DNA from: Amaranthus tricolor
Taxonomy: Eukaryota > Streptophyta > Magnoliopsida > Caryophyllales > Amaranthaceae
Assembly: GCF_026212465.1 (NCBI RefSeq)
Contig: NC_080051.1
Coordinates: forward strand, 2,691,001 to 2,755,000
Length of the DNA: 64,000 bases
Reading direction: 5' to 3'
The notes beneath the pieces were generated by a model that did not search any database, was not told the origin of the DNA, and saw only the letters and a list, made by a program, of their open reading frames with translations. Each line of letters starts with the position of its first letter. Positions within the stretch are counted from its first letter, which is position 1. A program made the position numbers and the translations under genes. Positions 39,024 through 54,210 of the stretch are shown here, piece by piece.

Positions 39024-41207
39024 CAATGATCAATGAAGAATGAACGATGAAGAATGAACAAGGATTAATGGTCAGTGACGAATGAACGATGAAGAATGAA
39101 CAAGGATCAATGATCAATGAAGAATGAACGATGAAGAATGAACAAGGATCAATAATCAATGAAGAATGAACGATAAAGAATGAACGATGAAGGATGAACA
39201 AGGATCAATGATCAATGAAGAATGAACGATGAAGAATGAACAAGGATTAATGGTCAATGACGAATGAACGATGAAGAATGAACAAGGATCAATGATCAAT
39301 GAAGAATGAATGATGAAGAATGAACAAGGATTAATGGTCAATGACGAATGAACGATGAAGAATAAACAAGGATCAATGGTCAATGACGAATGAACGATGA
39401 AGAATGAACAAGGATCAATGATCAAAGAAGAATGAACGATGAAGAATGAACAAGGATTAATGGTCAATGACGAATGAACGATGAAGAATGAACAAGGATC
39501 AATGATCAATGAAGAATAAACGATTAGGAATGAACAAGGATCAATGATCAATGAAGAATGAACAAGGATCAATGATCAATGAAGAATGAACGATGAAGAA
39601 TGAACAAGGATTAATGATCAATGAAGAATGAACAAGGATCAATGGTCAATGACGATTGAACGATGAAGAATGAACAAGGATCAATGATCAAAGAAGAATG
39701 AACGATGAAGAATGAACAACGATCAATGGTCAATGACGAATGAACGATGAAGAATGAACAAGGATCAATGATCAATGAAGAATGAACGATGAAGAATGAA
39801 AAAGGATCAAAATTCAATGAAGAATGAACGATGAAGAATGAACAAGGATCAATGATCAATGAAGAATGAACGATGAAGAATGAACAAGGATCAATGATCA
39901 ATGACGAATGAATGATGAAGAATGAACAAGGATCAATGGTCAATGACGAATGAATGATGAAGAATGAACAAGGATCAATGATCAATGAAGAATGAACGAT
40001 GAAGAATGAACAAGGATCAATGATTAATGAAAAATGAACGATGAAGAATGAACAAGGATCAATGATCAATGAAGAATGAACGATGAAGAATGAACAAGGA
40101 TCAATGGTCAATGACGAATGAACGATGAAGAATGAACAAGGATCAATGATCAATGAGGAATGAACGATGAAGAATGAACAAGGATCAATGATCAATCAAG
40201 AATGAACGATGAAGAATGAACAAGGATCAATGGTCAATGACGAATGAACGAAGAAGAATGAACAAGGATCAATGATCAAAGAAGAATGAACAATGAAGAA
40301 TGAAAAAGGATCAATGATCAATGAAGAATGAACGATGAAGAATGAACAAGGATCAATGGTCAATGACGAATGAACGATGAAGAATGAACAAGGATCAATG
40401 ATCAATGAAGAATGAACGATTAAGAATGAACAAGGATCAATGATCAATGAAGAATGAACGATGAAGAATGAACAAGGATCAATGATCAATGAAGAATGAA
40501 CAAGGATCAATGATCAATAAAGAATGAACGATGAAGAATGAACAAGGATCAATGATCAATGACGAATGAACGATGAAGAATGAACAAAGATCAATGATCA
40601 ATGAAGAATGAACGATGAAGAATGAACAAGGATCAATGATCAATGAAGAATGAACGATGAAGAATGAACAAGAATCAATGATCAATGAAGAATGACCGAT
40701 GAAGAAAGAACAAGGATCAATGATCAATGAAGAATGAACGATGAAGAATGAACAAGGATCAATGATTAATGAAGAATGAACAAGGATCAATGGTCAATGA
40801 CGAATGAACGATGAAGAATGAACAAGGATACATGATCAATGAAGAATGAACGATGAAGAATGAACAAGGATCAATGGTCAATGACGAATGAACGATGAAG
40901 AATGAACAAGCATCAATGATCAATGAAGAATGAACGATGAAGAATGAACAAGGATCAATGGTCAATGACGAATGAACGATGAAGAATGAACAAGGATCAA
41001 TGATCAAAGAAGAATGAACAATGAAGAATGAAAAAGGATCAATGATCAATGAAGAATGAACGATGAAGAATGAACAAGGATCAATGGTCAATGACGAATG
41101 AACGATGAAGAATGAACAAGGATCAATGATCAATGAAGAATGAACGATGAAGAATGAACATCGATCAATGATCAGTGAAGAATGAACGATGAAGAATGAA
41201 CAAGGAT
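39024..41207 (+). repeat. 2184-bp tandem duplication, copy 2
   Basis: Same ordered markers, with the 56-bp monomer at 39147 and GATCAAAATTCAATG at 39805. A private GATTAGGAATG appears near 39522. The match ends near 41240, where GAATAAACAAGTATC replaces the copy-1 continuation. Its right part matches again at an offset of 2128 bp (41933 marker). Confidence 0.83.
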
Positions 41208-43263
41208 CAATGATCAATGAAGAATGAACGATGAAGAATAAACAAGTATCAATGATCAATGAAGAATGAGCGATGAAGAATGAACAAGGATCAATGATCA
41301 ATGAAGAATGAACAATGAAAAATGAACAAGGGTTAATGGTCAATGACAAATGAACGATGAAGAATGAACAAGGATCAATGATCAATGAAAAATGAATGAT
41401 GAAGAATGAACAAGGATCAATGATCAATGAAGAATGAATGATGAAGAATGAACAAGGATTAATGGTCAATGACGAATGAACGATGAAGAATAAACAAGGA
41501 TCAATGGTCAATGACGAATGAACGATGAAGAATGAACAAGGATCAATGATCAAAGAAGAATGAACGATGAAGAATGAACAAGGATTAATGGTCAATGACG
41601 AATGAACGATGAAGAATGAACAAGGATCAATGATCAATGAAGAATAAACGATTAAGAATGAACAAGGATCAATGATCAATGAAGAATGAACAAGAATCAA
41701 TGATCAATGAAGAATGAACGATGAAGAATGAACAAGGATTAATGATCAATGAAGAATGAACAAGGATCAATGGTCAATGACGATTGAACGATGAAGAATG
41801 AACAAGGATCAATGATCAAAGAAGAATGAACGATGAAGAATGAACAACGATCAATGGTCAATGACGAATGAACGATGAAGAATGAACAAGGATCAATGAT
41901 CAATGAAGAATGAACGATGAAGAATGAAAAAGGATCAAAATTCAATGAAGAATGAACGATGAAGAATGAACAAGGATCAATGATCAATGAAGAATGAACG
42001 ATGAAGAATGAACAAGGATCAATGATCAATGACGAATGAATGATGAAGAATGAACAAGGATCAATGGTCAATGACGAATGAATGATGAAGAATGAACAAG
42101 GATCAATGATCAATGAAGAATGAACGATGAAGAATGAACAAGGATCAATGATTAATGAAAAATGAACGATGAAGAATGAACAAGGATCAATGATCAATGA
42201 AGAATGAACGATGAAGAATGAACAAGGATCAATGGTCAATGACGAATGAACGATGAAGAATGAACAAGGATCAATGATCAATGAGGAATGAACGATGAAG
42301 AATGAACAAGGATCAATGATCAATCAAGAATGAACGATGAAGAATGAACAAGGATCAATGGTCAATGACAAATGAACGAAGAAGAATGAACAAGGATCAA
42401 TGATCAAAGAAGAATGAACAATGAAGAATGAAAAAGGATCAATGATCAATGAAGAATGAACGATGAAGAATGAACAAGGATCAATGGTCAATGACGAATG
42501 AACGATGAAGAATGAACAAGGATCAATGATCAATGAAGAATGAACGATTAAGAATGAACAAGGATCAATGATCAATGAAGAATGAACGATGAAGAATGAA
42601 CAAGGATCAATGATCAATGAAGAATGAACAAGGATCAATGATCAATAAAGAATGAACGATGAAGAATGAACAAGGATCAATGATCAATGACGAATGAACG
42701 ATGAAGAATGAACAAAGATCAATGATCAATGAAGAATGAACGATGAAGAATGAACAAGGATCAATGATCAATGAAGAATGAACGATGAAGAATGAACAAG
42801 AATCAATGATCAATGAAGAATGACCGATGAAGAAAGAACAAGGATCAATGATCAATGAAGAATGAACGATGAAGAATGAACAAGGATCAATGATTAATGA
42901 AGAATGAACAAGGATCAATGGTCAATGACGAATGAACGATGAAGAATGAACAAGGATACATGATCAATGAAGAATGAACGATGAAGAATGAACAAGGATC
43001 AATGGTCAATGACGAATGAACGATGAAGAATGAACAAGCATCAATGATCAATGAAGAATGAACGATGAAGAATGAACAAGGATCAATGGTCAATGACGAA
43101 TGAACGATGAAGAATGAACAAGGATCAATGATCAAAGAAGAATGAACAATGAAGAATGAAAAAGGATCAATGATCAATGAAGAATGAACGATGAAGAATG
43201 AACAAGGATCAATGGTCAATGACGAATGAGCGATGAAGAATGAACAAGGATCAATGATCAATG
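41208..43263 (+). repeat. Third AAATTCAATG block region (offset 2128)
   Basis: Contains the AAATTCAATG marker at 41933 (2128 bp after the one at 39805), GAGGAATG, CAATCAAG and the 28-bp monomer series at 42605 and 42885. The left portion was exchanged for a GGGTTAATGG run, removing the 56-bp monomer, which explains the shorter offset. Confidence 0.8.
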
Positions 43264-44243
43264 AAGAATGAACGATGAAGAATGAACATCGATCAATGAT
43301 CAGTGAAGAATGAACGATGAAGAATGAACAAGGATCAATGATCAATGAAGAATGAACGATGAAGAATAAACAAGTATCAATGATCAATGAAGAATGAGCG
43401 ATGAAGAATGAACAAGGATCAATGATCAATGAAGAATGAACAATGAAAAATGAACAAGGGTTAATGGTCAATGACAAATGAACGATGAAGAATGAACAAG
43501 GATCAATGATCAATGAAAAATGAATGATGAAGAATGAACAAGGATCAATGATCAATGAAGAATGAACGATGAAGAATGAAAAAGGATTAATGGTCAATGA
43601 CGAATGAACGATGAAGAATGAACAAGGATCAATGATCAATGACGAATGAACGATGAAGAATGAACAAGGATCAATGATCAATGAAGAATGAGCGATGAAA
43701 AATGAACAAGGATCAATGATCAATGAAGAATGAACGATGAAAAATGAACAAGGATTAATGTTCAATGACGAATGAACGATGAAGAATGAACAAGGATCAA
43801 TGATCAATGAAAAATGAACGATGAAGAATAAACAAGGATCAATGATCAATGAAGAATGAACGATGAAGAATGAACAAGGATTAATGGTCAGTGACGAATG
43901 AACGATGAAGAATGAACAAGGATCAATGATCAATGAAGAATGAACGATGAAGAATGAACAAGGATCAATAATCAATGAAGAATGAACGATAAAGAATGAA
44001 CGATGAAGAATGAACAAGGATCAATGATCAATGAAGAATGAACGATGAAGAATGAACAAGGATTAATGGTCAATGACGAATGAACGATGAAGAATGAACA
44101 AGGATCAATGATCAATGAAGAATGAATGATGAAGAATGAACAAGGATTAATGGTCAATGACGAATGAACGATGAAGAATAAACAAGGATCAATGGTCAAT
44201 GACGAATGAACGATGAAGAATGAACAAGGATCAATGATCAAAG
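43264..44243 (+). repeat. 980-bp tandem duplication, copy 1
   Basis: Offset 980 = 70 x 14. Shared markers: GAACATCGATC with CAGTGAAG (43285), GGGTTAATGG (43459), GAAAAAGGATTAATGG and the 56-bp monomer (43963). Boundaries are approximate. Confidence 0.83.
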
Positions 44244-45223
44244 AAGAATGAACGATGAAGAATGAACATCGATCAATGATCAGTGAAGAATGAACGATGA
44301 AGAATGAACAAGGATCAATGATCAATGAAGAATGAACGATGAAGAATAAACAAGTATCAATGATCAATGAAGAATGAGCGATGAAGAATGAACAAGGATC
44401 AATGATCAATGAAGAATGAACAATGAAAAATGAACAAGGGTTAATGGTCAATGACAAATGAACGATGAAGAATGAACAAGGATCAATGATCAATGAAAAA
44501 TGAATGATGAAGAATGAACAAGGATCAATGATCAATGAAGAATGAACGATGAAGAATGAAAAAGGATTAATGGTCAATGACGAATGAACGATGAAGAATG
44601 AACAAGGATCAATGATCAATGACGAATGAACGATGAAGAATGAACAAGGATCAATGATCAATGAAGAATGAGCGATGAAAAATGAACAAGGATCAATGAT
44701 CAATGAAGAATGAACGATGAAAAATGAACAAGGATTAATGTTCAATGACGAATGAACGAGGAAGAATGAACAAGGATCAATGATCAATGAAAAATGAACG
44801 ATGAAGAATAAACAAGGATCAATGATCAATGAAGAATGAACGATGAAGAATGAACAAGGATTAATGGTCAGTGACGAATGAACGATGAAGAATGAACAAG
44901 GATCAATGATCAATGAAGAATGAACGATGAAGAATGAACAAGGATCAATAATCAATGAAGAATGAACGATAAAGAATGAACGATGAAGAATGAACAAGGA
45001 TCAATGATCAATGAAGAATGAACGATGAAGAATGAACAAGGATTAATGGTCAATGACGAATGAACGATGAAGAATGAACAAGGATCAATGATCAATGAAG
45101 AATGAATGATGAAGAATGAACAAGGATTAATGGTCAATGACGAATGAACGATGAAGAATAAACAAGGATCAATGGTCAATGACGAATGAACGATGAAGAA
45201 TGAACAAGGATCAATGATCAAAG
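44244..45223 (+). repeat. 980-bp tandem duplication, copy 2
   Basis: Same markers at +980 (GGGTTAATGG at 44439, 56-bp monomer at 44943). It has a private GAACGAGGAAG near 44755. Its right half also serves as the start of the 2310-bp duplication. Confidence 0.83.
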
Positions 45224-46854
45224 AAGAATGAACGATGAAGAATGAACAAGGATTAATGGTCAATGACGAATGAACGATGAAGAATGAACAAGGATCAATG
45301 ATCAATGAAGAATAAACGATTAAGAATGAACAAGGATCAATGATCAATGAAGAATGAACAAGGATCAATGATCAATGAAGAATGAACGATGAAGAATGAA
45401 CAAGGATCAATGATCAATGAAGAATGAACAAGGATCAATGGTCAATGGCGATTGAACGATGAAGAATGAACAAGGATCAATGATCAAAGAAGAATGAACG
45501 ATGAAGAATGAACAACGATCAATGGTCAATGACGAATGAACGATGAAGAATGAACAAGGATCAATGATCAATGAAGAATGAACTATGAAGAATGAAAAAG
45601 GATCAAAATTCAATGAAGAATGAACGATGAAGAATGAACAAGGATCAATGATCAATGAAGAATGAACGATGAAGAATGAACAAGGATCAATGATCAATGA
45701 CGAATGAATGATGAAGAATGAACAAGGATCAATGGTCAATGACGAATGAATGATGAAGAATGAACAAGGATCAATGATCAATGAAGAATGAACGATGAAG
45801 AATGAACAAGGATCAATGATTAATGAAAAATGAACGATGAAGAATGAACAAGGATCAATGATCAATGAAGAATGAACGATGAAGAATGAACAAGGATCAA
45901 TGGTCAATGACGAATGAACGATGAAGAATGAACAAGGATCAATGATCAATGAGGAATGAACGATGAAGAATGAACAAGGATCAATGATCAATGAAGAATG
46001 AACGATGAAGAATGAACAAGGATCAATGGTCAATGACGAATGAACGAAGAAGAATGAACAAGGATCAATGATCAAAGAAGAATGAACAATGAAGAATGAA
46101 AAAGGATCAATGATCAATGAAGAATGAACGATGAAGAATGAACAAGGATCAATGGTCAATGACGAATGAACGATGAAGAATGAACAAGGATCAATGATCA
46201 ATGAAGAATGAACGATTAAGAATGAACAAGGATCAATGATCAATGAAGAATGAACGATGAAGAATGAACAAGGATCAATGATCAATGAAGAATGAACAAG
46301 GATCAATGATCAATAAAGAATGAACGATGAAGAATGAACAAGGATCAATGATCAATGACGAATGAACGATGAAGAATGAACAAAGATCAATGATCAATGA
46401 AGAATGAACGATGAAGAATGAACAAGGATCAATGATCAATGAAGAATGAACGATGAAGAATGAACAAGAATCTATGATCAATGAAGAATGACCGATGAAG
46501 AAAGAACAAGGATCAATGATCAATGAAGAATGAACGATGAAGAATGAACAAGGATCAATGATTAATGAAGAATGAACAAGGATCAATGGTCAATGACGAA
46601 TGAACGATGAAGAATGAACAAGGATACATGATCAATGAAGAATGAACGATGAAGAATGAACAAGGATCAATGGTCAATGACGAATGAACGATGAAGAATG
46701 AACAAGCATCAATGATCAATGAAGAATGAATGATGAAGAATGAACAAGGATCAATGATCAATGAAGAATGAACGATGAAGAATGAACAAGGATCAATGCT
46801 CAATGAAGAATGAACGATGAAGAATGAACAAGGATCAATGATCAATGAAGAATG
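44545..46854 (+). repeat. 2310-bp tandem duplication, copy 1
   Basis: Offset 2310 = 55 x 42. Shared markers: GAAAAAGGATTAATGG, the 56-bp monomer (44943), AAATTCAATG (45601) and GAATCTATG near 46469. It overlaps the right half of the 980-bp duplication, showing successive nested events. Confidence 0.83.
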
Positions 46855-49164
46855 AACGATGAAGAATGAAAAAGGATTAATGGTCAATGACGAATGAACG
46901 ATGAAGAATGAACAAGGATCAATGATCAATGACGAATGAACGATGAAGAATGAACAAGGATCAATGATCAATGAAGAATGAGCGATGAAAAATGAACAAG
47001 GATCAATGATCAATGAAGAATGAACGATGAAAAATGAACAAGGATTAATGTTCAATGACGAATGAACGATGAAGAATGAACAAGGATCAATGATCAATGA
47101 AAAATGAACGATGAAGAATAAACAAGGATCAATGATCAATGAAGAATGAACGATGAAGAATGAACAAGGATTAATGGTCAGTGACGAATGAACGATGAAG
47201 AATGAACAAGGATCAATGATCAATGAAGAATGAACGATGAAGAATGAACAAGGATCAATAATCAATGAAGAATGAACGATAAAGAATGAACGATGAAGAA
47301 TGAACAAGGATCAATGATCAATGAAGAATGAACGATGAAGAATGAACAAGGATTAATGGTCAATGACGAATGAACGATGAAGAATGAACAAGGATCAATG
47401 ATCAATGAAGAATGAATGATGAAGAATGAACAAGGATTAATGGTCAATGACGAATGAACGATGAAGAATAAACAAGGATCAATGGTCAATGACGAATGAA
47501 CGATGAAGAATGAACAAGGATCAATGATCAAAGAAGAATGAACGATGAAGAATGAACAAGGATTAATGGTCAATGACGAATGAACGATGAAGAATGAACA
47601 AGGATCAATGATCAATGAAGAATAAACGATTAAGAATGAACAAGGATCAATGATCAATGAAGAATGAACAAGGATCAATGATCAATGAAGAATGAACGAT
47701 GAAGAATGAACAAGGATCAATGATCAATGAAGAATGAACAAGGATCAATGGTCAATGACGATTGAACGATGAAGAATGAACAAGGATCAATGATCAAAGA
47801 AGAATGAACGATGAAGAATGAACAACGATCAATGGTCAATGACGAATGAACGATGAAGAATGAACAAGGATCAATGATCAATGAAGAATGAACGATGAAG
47901 AATGAAAAAGGATCAAAATTCAATGAAGAATGAACGATGAAGAATGAACAAGGATCAATGATCAATGAAGAATGAACGATGAAGAATGAACAAGGATCAA
48001 TGATCAATGACGAATGAATGATGAAGAATGAACAAGGATCAATGGTCAATGACGAATGAATGATGAAGAATGAACAAGGATCAATGATCAATGAAGAATG
48101 AACGATGAAGAATGAACAAGGATCAATGATTAATGAAAAATGAACGATGAAGAATGAACAAGGATCAATGATCAATGAAGAATGAACGATGAAGAATGAA
48201 CAAGGATCAATGGTCAATGACGAATGAACGATGAAGAATGAACAAGGATCAATGATCAATGAGGAATGAACGATGAAGAATGAACAAGGATCAATGATCA
48301 ATGAAGAATGAACGATGAAGAATGAACAAGGATCAATGGTCAATGACGAATGAACGAAGAAGAATGAACAAGGATCAATGATCAAAGAAGAATGAACAAT
48401 GAAGAATGAAAAAGGATCAATGATCAATGAAGAATGAACGATGAAGAATGAACAAGGATCAATGGTCAATGACGAATGAACGATGAAGAATGAACAAGGA
48501 TCAATGATCAATGAAGAATGAACGATTAAGAATGAACAAGGATCAATGATCAATGAAGAATGAACGATGAAGAATGAACAAGGATCAATGATCAATGAAG
48601 AATGAACAAGGATCAATGATCAATAAAGAATGAACGATGAAGAATGAACAAGGATCAATGATCAATGACGAATGAACGATGAAGAATGAACAAAGATCAA
48701 TGATCAATGAAGAATGAACGATGAAGAATGAACAAGGATCAATGATCAATGAAGAATGAACGATGAAGAATGAACAAGAATCTATGATCAATGAAGAATG
48801 ACCGATGAAGAAAGAACAAGGATCAATGATCAATGAAGAATGAACGATGAAGAATGAACAAGGATCAATGATTAATGAAGAATGAACAAGGATCAATGGT
48901 CAATGACGAATGAACGATGAAGAATGAACAAGGATACATGATCAATGAAGAATGAACGATGAAGAATGAACAAGGATCAATGGTCAATGACGAATGAACG
49001 ATGAAGAATGAACAAGCATCAATGATCAATGAAGAATGAATGATGAAGAATGAACAAGGATCAATGATCAATGAAGAATGAACGATGAAGAATGAACAAG
49101 GATCAATGCTCAATGAAGAATGAACGATGAAGAATGAACAAGGATCAATGATCAATGAAGAATG
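46855..49164 (+). repeat. 2310-bp tandem duplication, copy 2
   Basis: Same series at +2310: 56-bp monomer at 47253, AAATTCAATG at 47911 and GAATCTATG near 48779. It is followed by a higher-order-repeat section with the TTTACG variant. Confidence 0.83.
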
Positions 49165-50274
49165 AACGATGAAGAATGAACAAGGATCAATGGTCAATGA
49201 CGAATTTACGATGAAGAATGAACAAGGATCAATGATCAATGAAGAATGAACAAGGATCAATCATCAATGAAGAATGAACGATGAAGAATGAACAAGGATC
49301 AATGATCAATGACGAATGAACGATGAAGAATGAACAAGGATCAATGATCAATGAAGAATGAACGATGAATAATGAACAAGGATCAATGATCAATGAAGAA
49401 TGAACGATGAAGAATGAACAAGGAGCAATGGTCAATGATGAATGAACGATGAAGAATGAACAAGGATCAATGATCAATTAAGAATGAACAAGGATCAATG
49501 ATCAATGATGAATGAACGATGAAGAATGAACAAGGATCAATGATCAATTAAGAATGAACAAGGATCAATGATCAATGAAGAATGAACAAGGATCAATGGT
49601 CAATGACGAATGAACGATGAAGAATGAACAAGGATACATGATCAATGAAGAATGAACGATGAAGAATGAACAAGGATCAATGGTCAATGACAAATGAACG
49701 ATGAAGAATGAACAAGGATCAATGATCAATGAAGAATGAATGATGAAGAATGAACAAGGATCAATGATCAATGAAGAATGAACGATGAAGAATGAACAAG
49801 GATCAATGCTCAATGAAGAATGAACGATGAAGAATGAACAAGGATCAATGATCAATGAAGAATGAACGATGAAGAATGAACAAGCATCAATGATCAATGA
49901 AGAATGAACGATGAAGAATGAACAAGGATCAATGGTCAATGACGAATGAACGATGAAGAATGAACAAGGATCAATGATCAATGAAGAATGAACGATGAAG
50001 AATGAACATCGATCAATGATCAGTGAAGAATGAACGATGAAGAATGAACAAGGATCAATGATCAATGAAGAATGAACGATGAAGAATAAACAAGTATCAA
50101 TGATCAATGAAGAATGAGCGATGAAGAATGAACAAGGATCAATGATCAATGAAGAATGAACAATGAAAAATGAACAAGGGTTAATGGTCAATGACAAATG
50201 AACGATGAAGAATGAACAAGGATCAATGATCAATGAAAAATGAATGATGAAGAATGAACAAGGATCAATGATCA

Positions 50275-52754
50275 ATGAAGAATGAATGATGAAGAATGAA
50301 CAAGGATTAATGGTCAATGACGAATGAACGATGAAGAATAAACAAGGATCAATGGTCAATGACGAATGAACGATGAAGAATGAACAAGGATCAATGATCA
50401 AAGAAGAATGAACGATGAAGAATGAACAAGGATTAATGGTCAATGACGAATGAACGATGAAGAATGAACAAGGATCAATGATCAATGAAGAATAAACGAT
50501 TAAGAATGAACAAGGATCAATGATCAATGAAGAATGAACAAGGATCAATGATCAATGAAGAATGAACGATGAAGAATGAACAAGGATTAATGATCAATGA
50601 AGAATGAACAAGGATCAATGGTCAATGACGATTGAACGATGAAGAATGAACAAGGATCAATGATCAAAGAAGAATGAACGATGAAGAATGAACAACGATC
50701 AATGGTCAATGACGAATGAACGATGAAGAATGAACAAGGATCAATGATCAATGAAGAATGAACGATGAAGAATGAAAAAGGATCAAAATTCAATGAAGAA
50801 TGAACGATGAAGAATGAACAAGGATCAATGATCAATGAAGAATGAACGATGAAGAATGAACAAGGATCAATGATCAATGACGAATGAATGATGAAGAATG
50901 AACAAGGATCAATGGTCAATGACGAATGAATGATGAAGAATGAACAAGGATCAATGATCAATGAAGAATGAACGATGAAGAATGAACAAGGATCAATGAT
51001 TAATGAAAAATGAACGATGAAGAATGAACAAGGATCAATGATCAATGAAGAATGAACGATGAAGAATGAACAAGGATCAATGGTCAATGACGAATGAACG
51101 ATGAAGAATGAACAAGGATCAATGATCAATGAGGAATGAACGATGAAGAATGAACAAGGATCAATGATCAATGAAGAATGAACGATGAAGAATGAACAAG
51201 GATCAATGGTCAATGACAAATGAACGAAGAAGAATGAACAAGGATCAATGATCAAAGAAGAATGAACAATGAAGAATGAAAAAGGATCAATGATCAATGA
51301 AGAATGAACGATGAAGAATGAACAAGGATCAATGGTCAATGACGAATGAACGATGAAGAATGAACAAGGATCAATGATCAATGAAGAATGAACGATTAAG
51401 AATGAACAAGGATCAATGATCAATGAAGAATGAACGATGAAGAATGAACAAGGATCAATGATCAATGAAGAATGAACAAGGATCAATGATCAATAAAGAA
51501 TGAACAATGAAGAATGAACAAGGATCAATGATCAATGACGAATGAACGATGAAGAATGAACAAAGATCAATGATCAATGAAGAATGAACGATGAAGAATG
51601 AACAAGGATCAATGATCAATGAAGAATGAACGATGAAGAATGAACAAGAATCTATGATCAATGAAGAATGACCGATGAAGAAAGAACAAGGATCAATGAT
51701 CAATGAAGAATGAACGATGAAGAATGAACAAGGATCAATGATTAATGAAGAATGAACAAGGATCAATGGTCAATGACGAATGAACGATGAAGAATGAACA
51801 AGGATACATGATCAATGAAGAATGAACGATGAAGAATGAACAAGGATCAATGGTCAATGACGAATGAACGATGAAGAATGAACAAGCATCAATGATCAAT
51901 GAAGAATGAATGATGAAGAATGAACAAGGATCAATGATCAATGAAGAATGAACGATGAAGAATGAACAAGGATCAATGCTCAATGAAGAATGAACGATGA
52001 AGAATGAACAAGGATCAATGATCAATGAAGAATGAACGATGAAGAATGAACAAGGATCAATGGTCAATGACGAATTTACGATGAAGAATGAACAAGGATC
52101 AATGATCAATGAAGAATGAACAAGGATCAATCATCAATGAAGAATGAACGATGAAGAATGAACAAGGATCAATGATCAATGACGAATGAACGATGAAGAA
52201 TGAACAAGGATCAATGATCAATGAAGAATGAACGATGAATAATGAACAAGGATCAATGATCAATGAAGAATGAACGATGAAGAATGAACAAGGAGCAATG
52301 GTCAATGATGAATGAACGATGAAGAATGAACAAGGATCAATGATCAATTAAGAATGAACAAGGATCAATGATCAATGATGAATGAACGATGAAGAATGAA
52401 CAAGGATCAATGATCAATTAAGAATGAACAAGGATCAATGATCAATGAAGAATGAACAAGGATCAATGGTCAATGACGAATGAACGATGAAGAATGAACA
52501 AGGATACATGATCAATGAAGAATGAACGATGAAGAATGAACAAGGATCAATGGTCAATGACAAATGAACGATGAAGAATGAACAAGGATCAATGATCAAT
52601 GAAGAATGAATGATGAAGAATGAACAAGGATCAATGATCAATGAAGAATGAACGATGAAGAATGAACAAGGATCAATGCTCAATGAAGAATGAACGATGA
52701 AGAATGAACAAGGATCAATGATCAATGAAGAATGAACGATGAAGAATGAACAAG
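50275..52754 (+). repeat. 2870-bp-offset duplicate of 47405-49884
   Basis: Matches the segment 2870 bp upstream (205 x 14) over about 2.5 kb. It includes AAATTCAATG (50781), GAATCTATG near 51649, GAGCAATGG near 52294 and a 70-bp local doubling (42 + 28 bp) around 52341-52453 that is also present at 49471-49583. Differences include GGATTAATG at 50588 and GACAAATG near 51218. Confidence 0.82.
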
Positions 52755-54150
52755 GATCAATGGTCAATGACGAATGAACGATGAAGAATGAACAAGGATC
52801 AATGATCAATGAAGAATGAACGATGAAGAATGAACAAGGATCAATGATCAATGAAGAATGAACGATGAAGAATGAACAAGGATCAATGGTCAATGACGAA
52901 TGAACGATGAAGAATGAACAAGGATCAATGATCAAAGAAGAATGAACAATGAAGAATGAAAAAGGATCAATGATCAATGAAGAATGAACGATGAAGAATG
53001 AACAAGGATCAATGGTCAATGACGAATGAACGATGAAGAATGAACAAGGATCAATGATCAATGAAGAATGAACGATTAAGAATGAACAAGGATCAATGAT
53101 CAATGAAGAATGAACGATGAAGAATGAACAAGGATCAATGATCAATGAAGAATGAACAAGGATCAATGATCAATAAAGAATGAACGATGAAGAATGAACA
53201 AGGATCAATGATCAATGACGAATGAACGATGAAGAATGAACAAAGATCAATGATCAATGAAGAATGAACGATGAAGAATGAACAAGGATCAATGATCAAT
53301 GAAGAATGAACGATGAAGAATGAACAAGAATCAATGATCAATGAAGAATGACCGATGAAGAAAGAACAAGGATCAATGATCAATGAAGAATGAACGATGA
53401 AGAATGAACAAGGATCAATGATTAATGAAGAATGAACAAGGATCAATGGTCAATGACGAATGAACGATGAAGAATGAACAAGGATACATGATCAATGAAG
53501 AATGAACGATGAAGAATGAACAAGGATCAATGGTCAATGACGAATGAACGATGAAGAATGAACAAGCATCAATGATCAATGAAGAATGAATGATGAAGAA
53601 TGAACAAGGATCAATGATCAATGAAGAATGAACGATGAAGAATGAACAAGGATCAATGCTCAATGAAGAATGAACGATGAAGAATGAACAAGGATCAATG
53701 ATCAATGAAGAATGAACGATGAAGAATGAACAAGGATCAATGGTCAATGACGAATGAACGATGAAGAATGAACAAGGATCAATGATCAATGAAGAATGAA
53801 CGATGAAGAATGAACAAGGATCAATGATCAATGAAGAATGAACGATGAAGAATGAACAAGGATCAATGGTCAATGACGAATGAACGATGAAGAATGAACA
53901 AGGATCAATGATCAAAGAAGAATGAACAATGAAGAATGAAAAAGGATCAATGATCAATGAAGAATGAACGATGAAGAATGAACAAGGATCAATGGTCAAT
54001 GACGAATGAACGATGAAGAATGAACAAGGATCAATGATCAATGAAGAATGAACGATGAAGAATGAACATCGATCAATGATCAGTGAAGAATGAACGATGA
54101 AGAATGAACAAGGATCAATGATCAATGAAGAATGAACGATGAAGAATAAA
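52433..54150 (+). repeat. Last higher-order-repeat-like copy before the distal domain
   Basis: Sections of 700 bp (52433) and 280 bp (53133) are normal. The third section begins at 53413 like the 364-bp section but switches midway to first-section sequence and runs to GAACATCGATC near 54067. The segment from about 53390 recurs at an offset of 2570 bp (55960 onward). Confidence 0.82.
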
Positions 54151-54154
54151 CAAG

Positions 54155-54210
54155 TATCAATGATAATTGAAGAATGAACAAGGATCCATCGTCAATAAAG
54201 AATGAACAAG
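54155..54210 (+). repeat. Paired 28-bp monomers with GGATCC site (first of six)
   Basis: Two consecutive 28-bp monomers: the first begins TATCAAT GATAATT, the second GATCCAT CGTCAAT AAAGAAT. The junction makes GGATCC. Identical pairs start at 56725, 57621, 59281, 60373 and 63749. The spacings (2570, 896, 1660, 1092 and 3376 bp) are multiples of 14 once the 6-bp deletions between them are counted. Confidence 0.9.
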
